The position numbers were made by a program, and so were the translations under genes. From the NCBI RefSeq assembly GCF_001550135.1, contig NZ_LRUE01000013.1, forward strand, positions 207,025 to 271,024: 64,000 nt of DNA, given 5' to 3'. Numbering within the stretch: the stretch's first letter is position 1; each line of letters begins with the position of its first letter. The notes beneath the pieces were generated by a model, which searched no databases, was not told the DNA's origin, and saw only the letters and a list, made by a program, of their open reading frames with translations. This DNA is from Pseudoalteromonas shioyasakiensis (GTDB lineage: Bacteria; Pseudomonadota; Gammaproteobacteria; Enterobacterales; Alteromonadaceae). Positions 26,962-35,352 of this stretch are shown one piece after another.

Positions 26962-28137
26962 ATGAAGCTACTTTTAAATTGTTTACTACTAGACATTAAG
27001 AGTTTAGCCCAAAGGCGTTATGAGGTTGCCTCTATTCTAATTTGCTCTGCTAGTCTGACATTGATTATCTTAGTGTTTTCGTCACTTCGGGTGGGGTTAT
27101 CAGGGGTGATTGAAACAGCTGGCTCAGATAAACAATTGATACTGTTGGGCAATGGTTCAGAAAGCGAAGTGATCAGTTCTTTTAGCCTTCAACAAGTAGA
27201 ACAACTAAAAACACTGATCAATGCAAACTCTAGGAATTCGATTGTCGCTTCGGAGCTTTTTACTAATATTCGAGTTGCCGATGCAGCCAAACACGAAGTT
27301 CAGGTGGTTGCCGTTAGAGGTGTAAGTGATGATTCACTGAAACTGAGAAATCACTTCAGTATTCAAAGTGGTAGGATGTTTTCGTCAGGCAGGCGTGAAC
27401 TCATCGTTGGCGATAAGCTAGTTTCACGATTTCCTTGGTTGGGGCTTAACCAGAAAATTACTTTGGGCTCATTGGAGTGGACAATTGTGGGGGTTTTCGC
27501 CACAACTGAGACTGTTGCAGAGTCGGAGGTATGGGGCGAAATCAGTTTATTACAGGATGCTTACAATCGTGGGGCTATTTTTCAATCTATTCGAGTAGGA
27601 GTTGAAGATGCTGCAAATGCTCAAGCGATAGTCAATATACTTAACCAAGAAAACAACCGAATCAACTTGGTTGCCAAAACGCAGCGACATTACTACGCAG
27701 GTCAAATCGATGAAATGATTCAGTTTGTAGATATTATTGCTATTCCCAGCATTATTATTTTAATTCTAGCCACAGGTTTTTCGACATTGCAGAGCATGCA
27801 CACCATGATTGAAGCCCGTCAGAGAGAAACAGCAGTGCTCAGAGCGATAGGCTTTTCTTCGCTAAATCTAGCAACCAGTATTTATAGTGTCACCATTTTA
27901 ATAAGTATAGCAGGCTCGGTAGTGGGAATATTGTTGACATTGGGTATATTTTTGCAGTCTAAAGCCGTGATTTTGAATCATCTCAGCCTAAGTGAAGTAG
28001 TTTTTCCATTTAGTATCACTTGGCAAAGTGCGCTTATAGCTGTTCTGACTGCTATCACTATTGCCTTTGTCGGTGGACTCCCTCCGACTTTTATTTCACT
28101 TAATCGCTCAATTGTGACTGCCATTAGAAAAGGTTAA
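26962..28137 (+). CDS. FtsX/MacB-type ABC permease, second of two
   Basis: This 391-residue protein begins one base after its partner's stop. It has the same architecture: helix near 25-45, periplasmic domain about 50-255, and an FtsX domain with helices near 260-390 and the coupling segment MIEARQRETAVLRAIGFSSL (about 277-296). Two different permeases imply a heterodimeric MacB-like pump. Export of the peptide, its removal from the membrane, or immunity are all possible. Confidence 0.87.
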   Translation: MKLLLNCLLLDIKSLAQRRYEVASILICSASLTLIILVFSSLRVGLSGVIETAGSDKQLILLGNGSESEVISSFSLQQVEQLKTLINANSRNSIVASELFTNIRVADAAKHEVQVVAVRGVSDDSLKLRNHFSIQSGRMFSSGRRELIVGDKLVSRFPWLGLNQKITLGSLEWTIVGVFATTETVAESEVWGEISLLQDAYNRGAIFQSIRVGVEDAANAQAIVNILNQENNRINLVAKTQRHYYAGQIDEMIQFVDIIAIPSIIILILATGFSTLQSMHTMIEARQRETAVLRAIGFSSLNLATSIYSVTILISIAGSVVGILLTLGIFLQSKAVILNHLSLSEVVFPFSITWQSALIAVLTAITIAFVGGLPPTFISLNRSIVTAIRKG

Positions 28138-28157
28138 TTCGAGTAAGGAGATAGGAA

Positions 28158-28856
28158 ATGTATCAACATACGCGTCACTTTCTAGATATTGAAACACAAA
28201 TTTGGCGGCTAAAAATGCAATATGATATTAAAGGATTAAATCGGCTTTTTAATGATTTTGTGAAAGAACAGATGCCTGAACAATTAAAGCCTTGGCAGGT
28301 TTACTATAGTGTTTTTACATTATTGACACTGAGCCAGTTGGAGGTGGATAGTAAAGCTCATTCGCGACAGGCTATGAGCTTGTTAAAAGATGCTCATGGA
28401 GTGGAAAATAAAAGCGATGAGTTTTATGCTTTGGCAGCCTGTTGTAGTGGTCACTTGGCAGCTGTAATAAAAGATCCTATAGCGAAAGCAAGAGCTGGGA
28501 TGACAGCGGATAGGTCTTTTAAGATTGCTTTTGAAATAAATCCTAACAACCCCCGGGCGTATCTATTACAAGGTTTATCGTTTATGAACAAACCGAAGCT
28601 AGTTGGAGGCAGTAAGAAAAAAGCACTTACGTTACTAGCTAAGTCTGTTGAGTTATTTGAAACAGCCCAGCCAATAACAGAGCAAATACCTTCATGGGGA
28701 TACCTCGATGCCCTTTATTGGCTTTCCCACTGTCACTTGCACTTTAATCACTTCAAAGAAGCTAGTGATTACATAGAGGTGGCACTTAAAATAGATGCTA
28801 ACTTTGAATGGGGGTTGTCACTAAAGCAAAAAATAGCGCTTAAAAGTATGAATTAA
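28158..28856 (+). CDS. TPR-like protein, paralogue of the cluster's first gene
   Basis: This 232-residue protein has no signal peptide. Its helical repeats include EINPNNPRAYLLQGLSFM (about 126-143) and VGGSKKKALTLLAKSVELF, then PSWGYLDALYWLSHCHL near 190, which mirror the GGG...A..LF...P.WG.DEAYLWL pattern in the exported protein at 15618. A strong ribosome site (AAGGAGA) precedes the start. It is co-directional with the transporter genes, 20 bases on. The function is unknown. A cytosolic/exported pair of related proteins around a toxin cluster could be scaffolds or protection factors. Confidence 0.68.
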   Translation: MYQHTRHFLDIETQIWRLKMQYDIKGLNRLFNDFVKEQMPEQLKPWQVYYSVFTLLTLSQLEVDSKAHSRQAMSLLKDAHGVENKSDEFYALAACCSGHLAAVIKDPIAKARAGMTADRSFKIAFEINPNNPRAYLLQGLSFMNKPKLVGGSKKKALTLLAKSVELFETAQPITEQIPSWGYLDALYWLSHCHLHFNHFKEASDYIEVALKIDANFEWGLSLKQKIALKSMN

Positions 28857-28872
28857 GGCAGGAGGGAGCTGA

Positions 28873-30183
28873 ATGCTTAAATTAGCCTCAATGAACCTAG
28901 TTGCCTATTTTCTGATAGGCATTAGTCTAAATATTCATGCAGCTTTGATAACCAAATCAAAAGAGGTAGGGGCAAGAGTGAAAGCTGAGCCTTATTTAGG
29001 TGTAGGTGAACTTGACTCTTTGCAGCTTGCAGCAGATTTTTCACTTCGCAGGAAGATTGCTTGGCAAATTTCAGCTGAAGTTTTAGCTCCTGCCAAGCAA
29101 CAAGCCGGTTTTGGTTTCGTTATGGAAAATAGTCCAGCTTCATTGTGGCAAACATGGTTTTCTCGTGATGACATTACGTATCTTTTAGACGCGATAGATT
29201 CCAATGTAGCGCTTACCGACTCTGGACTTACAGAAATTGCAGCAAAAAAATTATTGACTAAAATTCAAAGGCTTAAATCTCCTAATTTTGATCCAGCACC
29301 ATTAACTGGAGGGTTTCAACCGTTTTCTCCTGCAGTTTACAACTCAGATTATGTGCTCCACATATTGCAGAACTTTCGAAGTATTGCTAAATGCTCACCA
29401 GTGAGTATAAAGTTGATGGACGCACCGCTAACGAACAAAGCATCTCATTCCAATTGTATGGCTGAGTTTCCGCCAACATCAATTATGATGAAATTGGCGT
29501 GGGGTGAAGCTAAATCTCAAAATGACATAGGTTTTTGTCACAAAAGTGATGTTAAAGATCTTAGCCCTATAGGAGTGCATGAAGTTATTGCTAATAGTAG
29601 TGAGTGGATTAAAAAAGGGGAATATTGTCTAGATAAAAAAAATTCTTTTATGATACGTGATGGTGAAAGAGTCTTCGTTCTAAAAGGCTTCCACATTGTC
29701 ACTAAGGAGCTAAAAGATTGGATATGGATTTCATTTATTTGGCAACCTGAGGCAGATAAAGGGTTTGGTAGTGATAGACCGGATAATATCAACGATATCT
29801 ACACTAACTATATTATGTTAGTGTCGGTTAATGAACTTGAAATGGATTCTTCACCGGGAGATGGCATGAATAACTTTCCACTATTTAGTGGTAGCAAAAA
29901 GTTATTTTTAAGCTATCGTAATAAGTCGAAGTTAATAACTTGGAATTCTAACCCTTTTATAGAGGGGCCTGACTCGACTAGTAATTGTATTAGTTGCCAC
30001 CAAGGAATATTTGCAACGGGTAAATTTGGGCCACATACAGAGCGCAAGCACTTTCCGTATGACTATACCTTTGGTACGCAAAATCGTGAATCTATTCTGA
30101 TGCCTAGAGTGTCATTTAGAGAAGCAATCGACCGAGCTGAAGCTAGGCTTGGATCTAGTTACAAAAGTGATAAATATCAATGA
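28873..30183 (+). CDS. Exported protein with a CxxCH haem-binding motif
   Basis: This 436-residue protein has an N-terminal signal sequence (LASMNLVAYFLIGISLNIHA) ending near residue 25. The motif CISCHQG near 373 is a covalent haem c attachment site. Several other Cys (near 176, 196 and 219) could form disulfides. The rest matches no family I can name, but the spacing of LTGGFQPFSP, GFHIVTKELKDWIWISFIWQ and the CxxCH near the end recalls cytochrome c-family proteins of unknown function. An excellent ribosome site (AGGAGGGAG) precedes it, 16 bases after the TPR-like gene, so it may belong to the operon. Any link to peptide oxidation is speculation. Confidence 0.65.
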   Translation: MLKLASMNLVAYFLIGISLNIHAALITKSKEVGARVKAEPYLGVGELDSLQLAADFSLRRKIAWQISAEVLAPAKQQAGFGFVMENSPASLWQTWFSRDDITYLLDAIDSNVALTDSGLTEIAAKKLLTKIQRLKSPNFDPAPLTGGFQPFSPAVYNSDYVLHILQNFRSIAKCSPVSIKLMDAPLTNKASHSNCMAEFPPTSIMMKLAWGEAKSQNDIGFCHKSDVKDLSPIGVHEVIANSSEWIKKGEYCLDKKNSFMIRDGERVFVLKGFHIVTKELKDWIWISFIWQPEADKGFGSDRPDNINDIYTNYIMLVSVNELEMDSSPGDGMNNFPLFSGSKKLFLSYRNKSKLITWNSNPFIEGPDSTSNCISCHQGIFATGKFGPHTERKHFPYDYTFGTQNRESILMPRVSFREAIDRAEARLGSSYKSDKYQ

Positions 30184-30558
30184 TATGAATTTACAATAAT
30201 TCTCAATCATTTTACTAACTAAACTTGGCGTTAGAGGTGGTCAAAATTCTCATATGTGATTCTCTAGATACAGTGATTGTCAGTTCAATTGAATCATGAA
30301 ACTTCAGCTCTATCACTATTGAGGTCTCTTTTTTAAAAATTAACTAATTACATTATTTATTTAAAATCAAGGTTTTAAAATATTATGTGGTGTTCGAGTA
30401 GTAAACTAGAAGTATTAAGGTTTGAATGGTTAAGATATGAATAGTGAAAATGAGGATTTAAAACTATGCATAGCCTTGCAAAATGCTGAAATAATCCAAG
30501 GGCAAGCAATTTTAATCACACGATGATAACTTGTTTTTGCAATACGTTTAACCAGTCA
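30184..30558. other. Non-coding spacer between the RiPP cluster and the receptor gene
   Basis: I see no convincing gene here. Open frames are very short, for example a 29-residue frame from ATG 30437 with no ribosome site. This is the convergent 3' boundary of the cluster. Confidence 0.5.
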
Positions 30559-30590
30559 AAAAGCCGTGGGATTTTCATCACACGGCTTTT
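30559..30590 (-). terminator. Bidirectional intrinsic terminator
   Basis: Stem AAAAGCCGTG (30559-30568) with CACGGCTTTT (30581-30590) and a 12-base loop. With A and T runs on both sides it can serve the receptor gene on the minus strand and anything reading in from the cluster. Confidence 0.88.
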
Positions 30591-30612
30591 GATATTTCGC
30601 TAAGTCGTTTTA

Positions 30613-32763
30613 TTAGAACGAGTAGCTGTAACCTAGTTGTAGGGTACGTGGTTTACCCGGTTGAATACCGCCGTTTGCACGGTTTGCAACGTAGGTTTTG
30701 TCAAACAGGTTGTCTACTGTTAAGTATACTTTTTGTTTGTCGTCGATTAGATATTTAGCAGCTAAATCCCATACCACGCGGCTGTCGATTGCATTGCGAC
30801 CTGAGCTAGTTAAGTCTGCGTGTGCATCAGACACATAACGCATTTGCGTATCGAATACAAAGCTTGAGAACTCAGCACCCACTGAAAGCGCTAATTGGTT
30901 TTCAGGCACGTATGGCATTGCATCGCCTTTTTCTACGCTACCCCAAAGATCTGATTCAAATGCATTGTCAAACTCAGAATCAGTGTAAGTGTAAGTTAAG
31001 CGAACAGGGAATGAAGCTGCGTTAGTAGCAAACACTTTACCTGCGCTTAGCTCAAAACCAGACACAGATACTTCACCGTAGTTGTATTGGTCGCCAATGT
31101 TGTCATCGCTACAACCAACAGCCGCAGTACAGTTACCGTGCATGTTTGTGTAGTCAGAGTTAAAGTAAATTACTTCACCTTGAATGCCCGCGTAATCGTA
31201 ACGACCACCTAGCTCAATGTTAACACTCTCTTCTTCTTCTTGATCCGCATTACCAGGGGCTGCTGGTGCGTAACCTTTTTGAATACCAGCAAGAAGCGTT
31301 AGGTTATCGCTAACAGTGTAAGTAGCACCTAGTGATGGTACTAAGATCTCAGTGTCGTTGCTGATATCTTTTGTTAAGCCATTTTCACGGTTTGGATCAG
31401 ACTTAGCCCATTCAACACGTTTGATTGTGATGTCTTCGTAGCGAAGGCCTGCGCTAATAACTAATGCATCAAGTGACCACTCATCTTGAATGAATAGGGT
31501 CGTCGCTTCTGCGCTATCTAAACGGTTGCTGTTTGAACCTGGAACGCCTTTTTCTGTAAGCGTCATTGATAGGTCTTGGTTAAGCGTGTACTTGTCTTCC
31601 CATTGGAAACGATCCATTTCATCTTCATGGTAACGTGCACCCACAGTGATGTAGTGGTTGCCCGCAGGGATATGGAATTCAGTTTGCAAGCCTTTCGCTT
31701 GGTAATCACGGTTATTCGCTTTTACGCCAACACCTTCAATACCTTCGCTCGTTGGGTTTGCTTCAAACTCGCTGTATTGCTCAAGGTAGCTGCTGCTTAC
31801 TTTGCTTGCTTTATACCAGTTACGGTGGAAATCGTTCAGGTAAGCTGTCGCAAGTAGCTCGTAACCTTTACCAAAGCGGTATGCATAGTTGATTTGGTAT
31901 GCATTGTGTTGTGTGTTCATTTCATCGTTTTGCGATGCAGCATAACGACGGTAAGGGTTTTCTTGGTAATCAGCGTCAGTTAAGCCCATGTACGTTTCGT
32001 CAGAGCGCTCGTCTGAGTACTTTAACTTCATTTCTAGGCTGTGTGCTTCGTTATCACCAAAGTCAAAGCCAAACTTTAATAAGAAATCGTTCTTTTCGAA
32101 GCCTGTGTTGTCGCTACCTACTGGTAAATCTTTAAAGCCATCTGCACCGTAAGTGAAAACTTCTACAAGGCCTGCAGCATTGTTTTTCTTTTTACCGAAG
32201 TAAGCATGACCTTTGTAGAAACCGTCGCTACCAAGCTCGGCGTTAAGTAAACCTTTAGACCCTTCAGTTGGTAAGCTACGAGAAACTAAGTTTAAAACAC
32301 CGCCTGTTGTACGCGGGCCATACTTTACAGAAGCTGCACCTTTAAGTACTTCGATAGACTCCATACGACCCATAGTAGGGAAGTAGTAAGCAGAAGGCGC
32401 TGAGTAAGGTGCTGGTGCTACAAGTACACCATCTTCCATTACTGAGATTTTGTCGTTACGACCTGTACCCGTACCACGCATACCGATGTTAGGACGAAGG
32501 CCGTAGCCGTCTTCTTCTTGTACATATACACCCGGTACAGCACTTAAAACACGAGATATATCAGTATATTCAAACTTTTCTAGTTCTTGCTCATCAATAA
32601 AAGTAGCAGAGCCAGGAATATCGTTAATTGCAGATGCAGAGCCAATTACAGTGATTTGCTCGAAGTTCTTCTCTTCTTTAGTTACATCTTTTGCAAAAGC
32701 ATTAGCGCTTAAAGATAAAGCGACCGCAGTCGAAAGCGTAGAAACAATAAACTTAGGTGTCAT
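30613..32763 (-). CDS. TonB-dependent outer-membrane receptor (FecA-like)
   Basis: This 716-residue protein has a signal peptide (residues 1-24, ending ANAFA), a plug domain (about 40-165, with SRVLSAVPGVYVQEED and RPNIGMRGTGTGR) and a 22-strand barrel ending in a C-terminal Phe (LQLGYSYSF). A TonB box is probably within FEQITVIGS near 34. It resembles FecA-type ferric-siderophore or citrate receptors, and the ligand is unknown. It is a single gene with its own terminator, convergent with the RiPP cluster. The barrel and plug are intact. Iron regulation is plausible, but I saw only a weak Fur-like AT-rich palindrome upstream near 32820. Confidence 0.92.
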   Translation of the reverse strand: MTPKFIVSTLSTAVALSLSANAFAKDVTKEEKNFEQITVIGSASAINDIPGSATFIDEQELEKFEYTDISRVLSAVPGVYVQEEDGYGLRPNIGMRGTGTGRNDKISVMEDGVLVAPAPYSAPSAYYFPTMGRMESIEVLKGAASVKYGPRTTGGVLNLVSRSLPTEGSKGLLNAELGSDGFYKGHAYFGKKKNNAAGLVEVFTYGADGFKDLPVGSDNTGFEKNDFLLKFGFDFGDNEAHSLEMKLKYSDERSDETYMGLTDADYQENPYRRYAASQNDEMNTQHNAYQINYAYRFGKGYELLATAYLNDFHRNWYKASKVSSSYLEQYSEFEANPTSEGIEGVGVKANNRDYQAKGLQTEFHIPAGNHYITVGARYHEDEMDRFQWEDKYTLNQDLSMTLTEKGVPGSNSNRLDSAEATTLFIQDEWSLDALVISAGLRYEDITIKRVEWAKSDPNRENGLTKDISNDTEILVPSLGATYTVSDNLTLLAGIQKGYAPAAPGNADQEEEESVNIELGGRYDYAGIQGEVIYFNSDYTNMHGNCTAAVGCSDDNIGDQYNYGEVSVSGFELSAGKVFATNAASFPVRLTYTYTDSEFDNAFESDLWGSVEKGDAMPYVPENQLALSVGAEFSSFVFDTQMRYVSDAHADLTSSGRNAIDSRVVWDLAAKYLIDDKQKVYLTVDNLFDKTYVANRANGGIQPGKPRTLQLGYSYSF

Positions 32764-32953
32764 TGTGTGTCCTGTATATGTTTAGATTTTTTTAACCGGC
32801 GCAATTAAAACATGTAAAAAAATGCGAATCAATCCTATTTGTAATAAAACAGGTCTGAACTGTAAGTTTTTGAAATAAATAAGATATAAAAAATACAGTA
32901 GTATTGTATTACGATATTGGGTTTTGGGAGGTGTTAAGTAAAACTTAATAGGG

Positions 32954-33082
32954 TGGAGCCATCAGCTTTCAGCCGTCAGCTATCAGATTAAAAGTTAGCG
33001 AGTTAGAAAGAGTAAAGGGGAAAGTTTGCGAGATAAGAGGAACGAGATGCAAGTTGTAGGAGGCGTTTTAACGCCGAAAAAA
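32954..33082. repeat. 129-bp direct repeat, copy A
   Basis: This block, starting TGGAGCCATCAGC and ending CGCCGAAAAAA, is repeated at 33239 with a few changes. It contains the TGTAGGAGGCGTTTTAACG palindrome module. A diverged third relative is at about 5985-6108. Confidence 0.92.
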
Positions 33083-33238
33083 TGGAGATATTAGATAACA
33101 GTGGTTAGAAGTTAGATTAAAACAACAGAGCTGTAAGCTTTAAGCTATAAGTCAGATCAGCCTGCACGCAGTCTCAGTGAAATGCATACCCGTAGGCGTG
33201 AAATTTATTTCGCGCGATGCTTATCTAAGCCTAACGTT

Positions 33239-33367
33239 TGGAGCCATCAGCTTTCAACCGTTAGCTATCAGATTAAAAGTTAGCGAGTTAGAAAGAGTAA
33301 AGGGGAAAGTTTGCGAGATACGAGGAACGAGATGCGAGTTGTAGGAGGCGTTTTAACGCCGAAAAAA
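33239..33367. repeat. 129-bp direct repeat, copy B
   Basis: This is the second copy, 285 bases after the first and in the same orientation, with only a few mismatches. The DNA between the copies includes the CGTAGGCGTGAAATTTATTT module at 33191. Confidence 0.92.
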
Positions 33368-33379
33368 GTCTATGCTGTT

Positions 33380-33502
33380 AGCACCTAGCACCTAGCACCT
33401 AACACCTAGCACCTAGCACCTAGCACCTAGCACCTAACACCTAGCACCTAGCACCTAACACCTAGCACCTAGCACCTAACACCTAGCACCTAGCACCTAG
33501 CT
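33380..33502. repeat. Heptamer tandem repeat (CACCTAG)n
   Basis: About 17 copies of CACCTAG, with CACCTAA variants at several places. The variant pattern suggests expansion of two- or three-unit blocks. Confidence 0.93.
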
Positions 33503-33536
33503 AAATTCCTACGCGATATAAAATCGCTGCTACAAT

Positions 33537-33598
33537 CTTGCTAACTTGCTAACTTGCTAACTCGCAACTCGCAACTCGCAACTCGCAACTCGCAACTC
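33537..33598. repeat. Short tandem repeats (TGCTAACT)n then (CGCAACT)n
   Basis: About three 8-base units of TGCTAACT are followed by six 7-base units of CGCAACT. The array ends four bases before the stop codon of the LysR gene on the minus strand. Confidence 0.9.
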
Positions 33599-33602
33599 AA
33601 TC

Positions 33603-34448
33603 CTAAGTCAAACGTAGGGCGATGAATTCGGCGAGTTTGTCTACGGCGGTGCCGGGGTCGTCGGTACGTTTAATTAAACTAATACCGATTTGACCAAGCT
33701 CGGGGAGGTCCTTGGTTTGTATTTGGTAATTAAGCTCATTCGGTACGGTGCTTTTTGCAAGCACCGTAATGCCTAAGCCTTCTTTTAATGCCGCAGTTAG
33801 GCCAGTTAAGTCGGCATTACTGTAAGCAATGCGGTATTTAATACCCGCACTTTGTAGTGCTTCGATTGCGCGGCGGCGATAAATACATCCCTCGGGGGCG
33901 GTTACAAGCGTTACCACATCGTTCTGTGCAAGGTTTAAATCACCCACCCATACTAGTTGGTCTTGCATAAAGATAGGGAACTTAGCTGATTCTAGCTCTT
34001 CGTTTAATGCCAGCACTAAATCGAATTGATCTTGGCGCGAGACCGACAACAAATGTTTACTCAATCGAGAGCGCACTTCGAGCGATACGTCAGGGTATAG
34101 GGCCACGAAGTCACCAATGATCGACGGTAAAATACGTGCAGCAAATTCACTGGGGATCCCCAAGCGCACTTTACCGGTCACGTTTTCGCTGGTGAACTGC
34201 TGCAAAATGGCATCGTTTTGTTGCAGCATTTGCTTAGCTAATGGCATAAGCAATTCGCCATATTGATTAAGCACTTGGCGCTGGCCTTGCTTTTTAAAAA
34301 GCTTATGGCCCAGCATGTCTTCTAGGCGCTTTATTTGTAAGCTCACAGCCGGTTGCGATAGCCCCAATAATTCACCAGCTTTGGCAAATCCGCCAACTTC
34401 AACAACAGTGACTAAAGTACGTAAACTATCGGTAGAAATGTTTTTCAT
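33603..34448 (-). CDS. LysR family transcriptional regulator
   Basis: This 281-residue DNA-binding protein has an N-terminal winged helix-turn-helix (about residues 5-65, with FAKAGELLGLSQPAVSLQIKRLE) and a C-terminal substrate-binding domain (about 90-280). It is divergent from the GcvT-like gene with about 124 bases between the start codons, the usual arrangement for a LysR protein that regulates its divergent neighbour. I do not see enough similarity to call it GcvA. The effector is unknown. Its 3' end abuts a tandem repeat array. Confidence 0.9.
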   Translation of the reverse strand: MKNISTDSLRTLVTVVEVGGFAKAGELLGLSQPAVSLQIKRLEDMLGHKLFKKQGQRQVLNQYGELLMPLAKQMLQQNDAILQQFTSENVTGKVRLGIPSEFAARILPSIIGDFVALYPDVSLEVRSRLSKHLLSVSRQDQFDLVLALNEELESAKFPIFMQDQLVWVGDLNLAQNDVVTLVTAPEGCIYRRRAIEALQSAGIKYRIAYSNADLTGLTAALKEGLGITVLAKSTVPNELNYQIQTKDLPELGQIGISLIKRTDDPGTAVDKLAEFIALRLT

Positions 34449-34572
34449 TAAAAAATTCTATTTATAGGGCTATGTATATAAGCATTATTTATCAATTGAT
34501 AAATAATTACAATTTGTTGTTGCCAGCACGGCGCAATATACTTCAAGCATTAACGATTGATAGGTGTCACAT

Positions 34573-35172
34573 ATGACTTTTACGCCAATAATGTTTGCTC
34601 GCCACAGCCAAGCTGAGACCCCAGCAGACAACGTGCTACAAGCAAATAGCGATACTGCCATTATGGATTTTAGTGGCACTGAAGCAATCCCATTTTTAAC
34701 GGCTATTTTAGGTCTTGATATTAATAAGCTAACCGCCAGTGGTTTAGGCTTACGTAGTTCATTAGACGATGACCTAACAAGCAGCTACGCTTATGCCCTG
34801 TATTACTTTAACGAAACTGCATTTCGTTTTGTATTAGGTAAAGATGCCAGCGTGCAATTACAGTCGCTTATTAATGAGCAACAACTACGTTACGACATTG
34901 ATTATGTAATGCGTGACGATTTAAGCGCACTAACCCTAAGTGGTGAGCAAGCGTTTGATGCCTTGGTCGACAGCTTTAAGCTAACGCCGGGGCTGCGTTT
35001 ATCAGACATGCGCAGTTGTTATGGTGCACAAAGTGGTGAGGTATTTATTACCGCCATAGATAACCAAGCAACACAGCAATTTCAGCTGGTGGCGCGCCAA
35101 GCAGAGCTTGATAAATGGCAAACGCACTTACAGCAGCTCGGCTTTGATTTAGCCTTAGCCAACGTTGCTTAA
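34573..35172 (+). CDS. Half-length GcvT-like protein
   Basis: The protein has 199 residues from ATG 34573, preferred over GTG 34564 because GATAGGTG is at ribosome-site distance. The sequence from IMDFSGTEAIPFLTAIL to LTLSGEQAFDALVDSF follows the first domain of GcvT (compare [19 protein letters not shown] and [17 protein letters not shown] in the gene 180 bases downstream). The GcvT folate-binding GYTGEDGYE region is absent. It may be a folate-binding-fold paralogue with a changed role. It is divergent from the LysR gene and ends at its own terminator, so it is separate from the gcv operon. I do not know its function. Confidence 0.62.
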   Translation: MTFTPIMFARHSQAETPADNVLQANSDTAIMDFSGTEAIPFLTAILGLDINKLTASGLGLRSSLDDDLTSSYAYALYYFNETAFRFVLGKDASVQLQSLINEQQLRYDIDYVMRDDLSALTLSGEQAFDALVDSFKLTPGLRLSDMRSCYGAQSGEVFITAIDNQATQQFQLVARQAELDKWQTHLQQLGFDLALANVA

Positions 35173-35186
35173 AAGATAAAATTTTT

Positions 35187-35222
35187 AAAACAGCTACGCA
35201 CTTGGGTGTTTAGCTGTTTTTT
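35187..35222 (+). terminator. Intrinsic terminator after the GcvT-like gene
   Basis: Stem AAAACAGCTA (35187-35196) with TAGCTGTTTT (35211-35220), a 14-base loop and further T. Confidence 0.85.
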
Positions 35223-35245
35223 AGTTACAAAATCGCAATTTGGGT

Positions 35246-35272
35246 GTGACAACTGTGCAACTAATGTATAAT
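35246..35272 (+). promoter_or_regulatory. Candidate sigma-70 promoter of the gcv operon
   Basis: TATAAT at 35267-35272 with GTGACA at 35246-35251 (a 15-base spacer, shorter than ideal). The leader to gcvT is about 75 bases and contains a small CCCACAA/TTGTGGG palindrome near 35316. I see no glycine riboswitch. Confidence 0.45.
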
Positions 35273-35352
35273 CGCCGCCCATGTTATTCCCCCTCATTAA
35301 ATTGAGGCCACGCCCCACAACTTGTGGGTTAATTTAAAAGTGAAGGAATATT

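Noticed and set aside
30437..30526. A 29-residue frame after the CxxCH gene as a second precursor peptide
   Set aside because: It has no ribosome site, only one Cys, and no leader/core character.
32815..32845. A Fur box upstream of the TonB-dependent receptor
   Set aside because: The AT-rich palindrome near 32820 matches the Fur consensus poorly, so I did not list it as a site.
33380..33502. The CACCTAG array as a CRISPR array
   Set aside because: The unit is seven bases with no spacers, so it is a simple tandem repeat.
35273..35352. A glycine riboswitch in the gcvT leader
   Set aside because: The leader from the likely promoter to gcvT is about 75 bases, too short for the aptamer, and none of its conserved parts is visible.
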